64,000 nt of DNA from Ypsolopha sequella. Lineage: Eukaryota > Arthropoda > Insecta > Lepidoptera > Ypsolophidae. The notes beneath the pieces were generated by a model. The model saw nothing but the letters and a program-made list of their open reading frames with translations. It made no database searches and had not been told where the DNA came from. Location of the stretch: NCBI GenBank assembly GCA_934047225.1, contig OW203991.1, positions 7,316,001 through 7,380,000 of the forward strand, read 5' to 3'. Both the position numbers and the translations under genes were made by a program. Shown piece by piece: positions 61,003 to 64,000 of this stretch. Numbering within the stretch: the first letter of the stretch is position 1; each line of letters starts with the position of its first letter.

Positions 61003-62476
61003 GACAAATTGAAACATAAAATCGAAAGTTTACGAAACAGTGACCATGGTGTTATTTTTGTTTAAGGTACAAAGTAGTGATCATACTAGAAAGTAGTTTT
61101 AAAGAATAGCTAAAGGTATTAGATTTGGTGAATGCGGATTAAGCAACTCAGATCTCAATGCAATAGCATGTGTAACGTAGAAATTATAAAATGAAATGTT
61201 AGGGTTCCGTGAGTTTATAACTCGAATATGAACCCGCGAGCTAAATGAAACTATAGGTACGGGCAAGCCATATTTTAACCTGAACACTCTTCAAGTTGTT
61301 CCAAGCCCTCGGTGAATCGTAAAATGGCCTAGAGAGTATTTTTGCAAACTATCAAGTTATTTTTTTTTCTTTCCGCATTAAAGGGATCCTAGAGAGATTT
61401 CCGAAACTTAGATATTTTTTCTTTCTTTTCTTGTAGATTGTAATTTTTTAGTGTTTTATTATTGTTTTCAAGTGATTTATAATGTCGATATATAGTCAGG
61501 TTAAGCAGGAAACGCTATCTGAATGATATCGAATTAGAGCAAATAAGCAAAGACGAATAAACAGGGTTCCGTAATAGAATGCAAATGTAGACCCTTGATG
61601 CAATGCGAAATTTATTTTTTATGTTTTGAATTTTATTGAATTTCTTGTGTATTGTGTATTGAAAATGTCATTTATGTTTGTAACTTGTGTAACTATGAAG
61701 CATGAAAGTAAAAATTTCTAGAATTTTTTCTTACATGTCGTAAAGATATACTATTGGTATACTAGATATTTTTCTAGCTTTTGGATTGATCACCAAAAAG
61801 TTATAAAATGTTTAGGATTCGGATAGATGTCAGGAAATGTATTTTTTGTGTTATGTAACAGTTTTGTATTTGTATTTTTCCTCTATAAATTGTTTAAAGT
61901 TTTTTATGATAGCATTTTTTCACATTAATATACTGTGTAAAGTCCAGTTATGAATTGTGTAGTTGAACAAATTGAAAATTTTCCATAATAGCACTATTTT
62001 TGATATTATAACACCGTTATTATGTTATTTTACTGTTTCGATATTCAATTGTTATCTGTTAATTTGGTATTCAATTTCAGAGTAATTTCTACAGAAGTTA
62101 GTGTTAAAGAGTTTTTCAGTTTTATATTCATTTTTTTTTTATATTGTTTTTCTTAAAGAATCTTGTGTAATTTTACATTATAAAATAGTCTTTACATTAG
62201 GGTACTGCACAATGTTGAAATTTTATTTCATTGAAATTTATTTTCATTACAGCAAGATAAGAATTGCGTCAGCCAGTAGGCAGTTTCATGTTACGAGCTT
62301 GTTTTGTGTTTACAATTGTTTATATGTCGAGTCAGATTATGTTATTATTGCAACAGTGTATCAGAGTACAATCAGAGTAGTATGTTTTGAAACATTCATG
62401 TACAATCAATGAAAGATGTTTTTAGTTTGTTAAAAATTTTATTTTGAAAAATTTTTTTTTGTAGAAAGGGATGTAC
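61003..62476. other. Non-coding right interior of the LTR element
   Basis: AT-rich with poly-T runs. A 66-codon ATG frame at 62212-62412 is Phe/Tyr/Ile-rich and probably chance. AGAAAGGGATG near 62463-62473 may be the polypurine tract, three bases before the LTR. Confidence 0.5.
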
Positions 62477-62672
62477 TGTGGAGTCATGAAATTGCTGATT
62501 GTAGCAATAAGTAATTGTGCACGACTTGTGGCAAGGGACGTAGCCTCGCCAGTTCTCTTCCCGACATTGTGTAGTAACGACGTGTTTTCTTACGTGGTTG
62601 TAGCCACTAGAATATATCGGACTATTAACTGCTAACCTGTGTTTCACTCAGTTAACACCCCAAGTTGCCAAA
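62477..62672 (+). repeat. Right LTR
   Basis: Identical by eye to 59558-59753; followed by ACTTC. Confidence 0.85.
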
Positions 62673-62734
62673 ACTTCAATTCCTAAAATAGTTTTCATCG
62701 TATACGTCCCCGTGCTTGGCCAGCCGATCAGTTT

Positions 62735-62900
62735 TATAATTTTTTAGGTTTCCGTACCTAAAAATGAAAAAACGGAAATCTTATAGGATCACTTTGTTTT
62801 CCGTCTGTCCGTCTGTTTTGCTCAGACCCTTTGAGAGATATCAAGTTGAACCTGATACTTCCAAGAGAAGTAAAATAGAGCTCATAGATATGTAAAAAAA
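62735..62900 (+). repeat. Family H-like repeat (third subtype)
   Basis: TAGGTTTCCGTACCTAAAAA, then CTTATAGGATCACTTTG and CCGTCTGTCCGTCTG, an arrangement I know from lepidopteran repeats. No inverted right end is seen. Confidence 0.45.
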
Positions 62901-63507
62901 TAATTAATTTTTGTTTTCGTGTTTACATCATCTTAGGGTAGGTAACAGATTTTTTCATTTGAATATTTTATTACTTTCAACACTATAACATGTAGTGAAA
63001 ACGAAAAAATATTTTAAAAACGTTTTTACACATCTTTTATAGGTGACGAAATGACATTTGGTATTGTAAAATAGGTTAAAAAAACATGGAGCGAGCAGAA
63101 CTTTTTCGTAAATAAAAGTATGCAAGCGAACGCAGTTGAAGTGTTAAACTGACGGAAGGCATCCCTGTGCAACCATTTAACCCTATAACACTTTACCACA
63201 AGAGCACAGCAAATATCAGAGGTATTTTCGTATTCTATTAAAAAAACAATACCTTTTCTTAAACAAAAAAAAAAATAAAAATGTCAAGGGTGAACTAAAA
63301 GACTGTAACTGGCACAAAAATAAGAAAGTAGGAAAGTATCTATAGCAGTAATACACCAAATTTCTTTATATTATACTCTTAAACTACTGGGCTGAGCTGC
63401 GAATATAATAAGATGAGGATTCCAGAAATACTTTCAGTTACAATCCATTTATTGTGCCGACCGTCGGTACTCTCGCTGTTAGCTTTTACTGCCGTTGTAC
63501 GTAGCGC
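62901..63507. other. Spacer
   Basis: AT-rich; nothing recognised. Confidence 0.4.
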
Positions 63508-63650
63508 TGTACAGTGCTCCCAAAGTAATAATGCGCATACAAATCTATACCACGTGACCTTATTGCTTGTATAGAAAATGTAAGGATACGAACTTTGCCG
63601 AACAGTGGCGAAGATTTGTATGCGCATTATTACTTTGGGAGCACTGTACA
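63508..63650. mobile_element. TIR element of 143 bp
   Basis: TGTACAGTGCTCCCAAAGTA pairs exactly with TACTTTGGGAGCACTGTACA; perfect arms of about 40 bases around a 63-base loop. The frames on both strands here are palindrome shadows. Confidence 0.8.
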
Positions 63651-63717
63651 AGTGAAACAAACATTATATCAAGTTTACGTCATACATTGTGTACTCATCC
63701 TGATAAAGTAGAAAATA

Positions 63718-63881
63718 AAGCCGATTCTGAAGGCTTTCATTTTAGTTTTAGGGCTGTCAAAACTAAATTTTCTTCGATACAAAATAGTACTTAAGAGTTA
63801 GGATTAGAAGCTAAATTTCTTTGGAAAATTTTAAGCTTTGACAGCACTAAAACTAAAAATAAAGCCTTCAGAATTGGCTTT
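63718..63881. mobile_element. TIR element of 164 bp
   Basis: AAAGCCGATTCTGAAGGCTT on the left and AAGCCTTCAGAATTGGCTTT on the right; the inner TTTTAGGGCTGTCAAA / TTTGACAGCACTAAAA also pair. TA flanks both ends (AATAAAGCC / GGCTTTAAT), which suits a TA-target family. Confidence 0.75.
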
Positions 63882-64000
63882 AATTTCTGTTTAATTATTA
63901 TTTTTGTTCATCACTTTCGATGTTTAATTTTTTTTTCCAGAACAACTTTCCCAAAGATTTAGATACCTACCCTATATTTGTAGCGCAAATGAAAATTTAA

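Larger units (their letters stand above)
59558..62672 (+). mobile_element. Non-autonomous LTR retrotransposon of 3.1 kb
   Basis: Two direct repeats of about 195 bp (59558-59753 and 62477-62672) are identical by eye and start TGTGGAGTCATG. ACTT flanks the outer ends (59554-59557 and 62673-62676), a 4-bp target duplication. A primer-binding site follows the left LTR and a purine stretch precedes the right one. The 2.7-kb interior has no gag, protease, reverse transcriptase or integrase motif in any frame that I can read, only small frames (59957-60055, 60237-60356, 60736-61002). It must be moved by another element. LTR identity means it is recent. Confidence 0.88.

Noticed and set aside
62101..62412. 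103-codon frame near the right LTR
   Set aside because: It has no ATG at its start, is Phe/Tyr/Ile-rich as AT-rich DNA gives by chance, and matches nothing I know.

Overview
The window looks like an AT-rich piece of an insect nuclear genome, most likely a moth or butterfly (Lepidoptera). I infer this from the repeats. Several copies of a family carry the motif CGGCCAAGTGCGAGTCGGACTCGC-like (copies near 7442, 27182, 41495, 45680 and 52170), which I remember from lepidopteran DNA. There are decayed LINE ends reading AVRLWNELP and STYPSGRQA, tRNA-derived SINEs, and very many short foldback DNA transposons. I could run no search, so the order-level placement is inference from memory.

I found no convincing host protein-coding gene. 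The only long coding sequence is the gag-pol of a Ty1/copia retrotransposon (18180-23278, identical 255-bp LTRs). It sits inside an older repeat (family K) and has two in-frame stops in gag. The second LTR element (about 59558-62672) also has identical LTRs, but encodes no polymerase. Its best open frame is an 88-residue protein with one membrane segment. Decayed coding fragments are a YqaJ-like nuclease domain (46672-46986), a THAP-like N-terminus (4215-4526), and five LINE reverse-transcriptase C-terminal pieces (16931-17109, 17262-17412, 37764-37877, 52589-52745, 57640-57815).

The rest is mostly non-autonomous DNA transposons and spacer. 1-6.3 kb: foldback families D, C, B, A, P and F and a hAT MITE with a perfect 8-bp target duplication. 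6.3-17.9 kb: copies of H, K, J, P, C, B, A and F, LINE 3' ends, and a CpG-rich block with an RFX-like X-box. 18-23.5 kb: copia nested in K. 24.1-24.5 kb: 17 identical copies of a 27-bp satellite unit. 25.9-27.1 kb: a long hairpin joined to a four-copy 133-bp tandem array. 29.3-34 kb: a GC-rich block, a 545-bp TIR element, a SINE with intact Pol III boxes, two abutting TTAA-ended elements, and a near-perfect 244-bp hairpin. 35-39.7 kb: a 93-bp tandem array, a hAT MITE, and families E, S1, L and D. 40-50 kb: families A, K, H, E and P, the YqaJ remnant, and a long repeat-poor stretch (42.3-44.2 kb). 51-64 kb: SINE/LINE tails, C with D inserted, E fused to a LINE end, the small LTR element and two TIR elements.

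The window keeps its own relative chronology: A is inserted in B, D in C, copia in K, and a TTAA-type element in K. In most of these cases another copy in the window supplies the empty site. The repeat-poor islands between elements could be intronic or intergenic regulatory DNA, but nothing here proves it.
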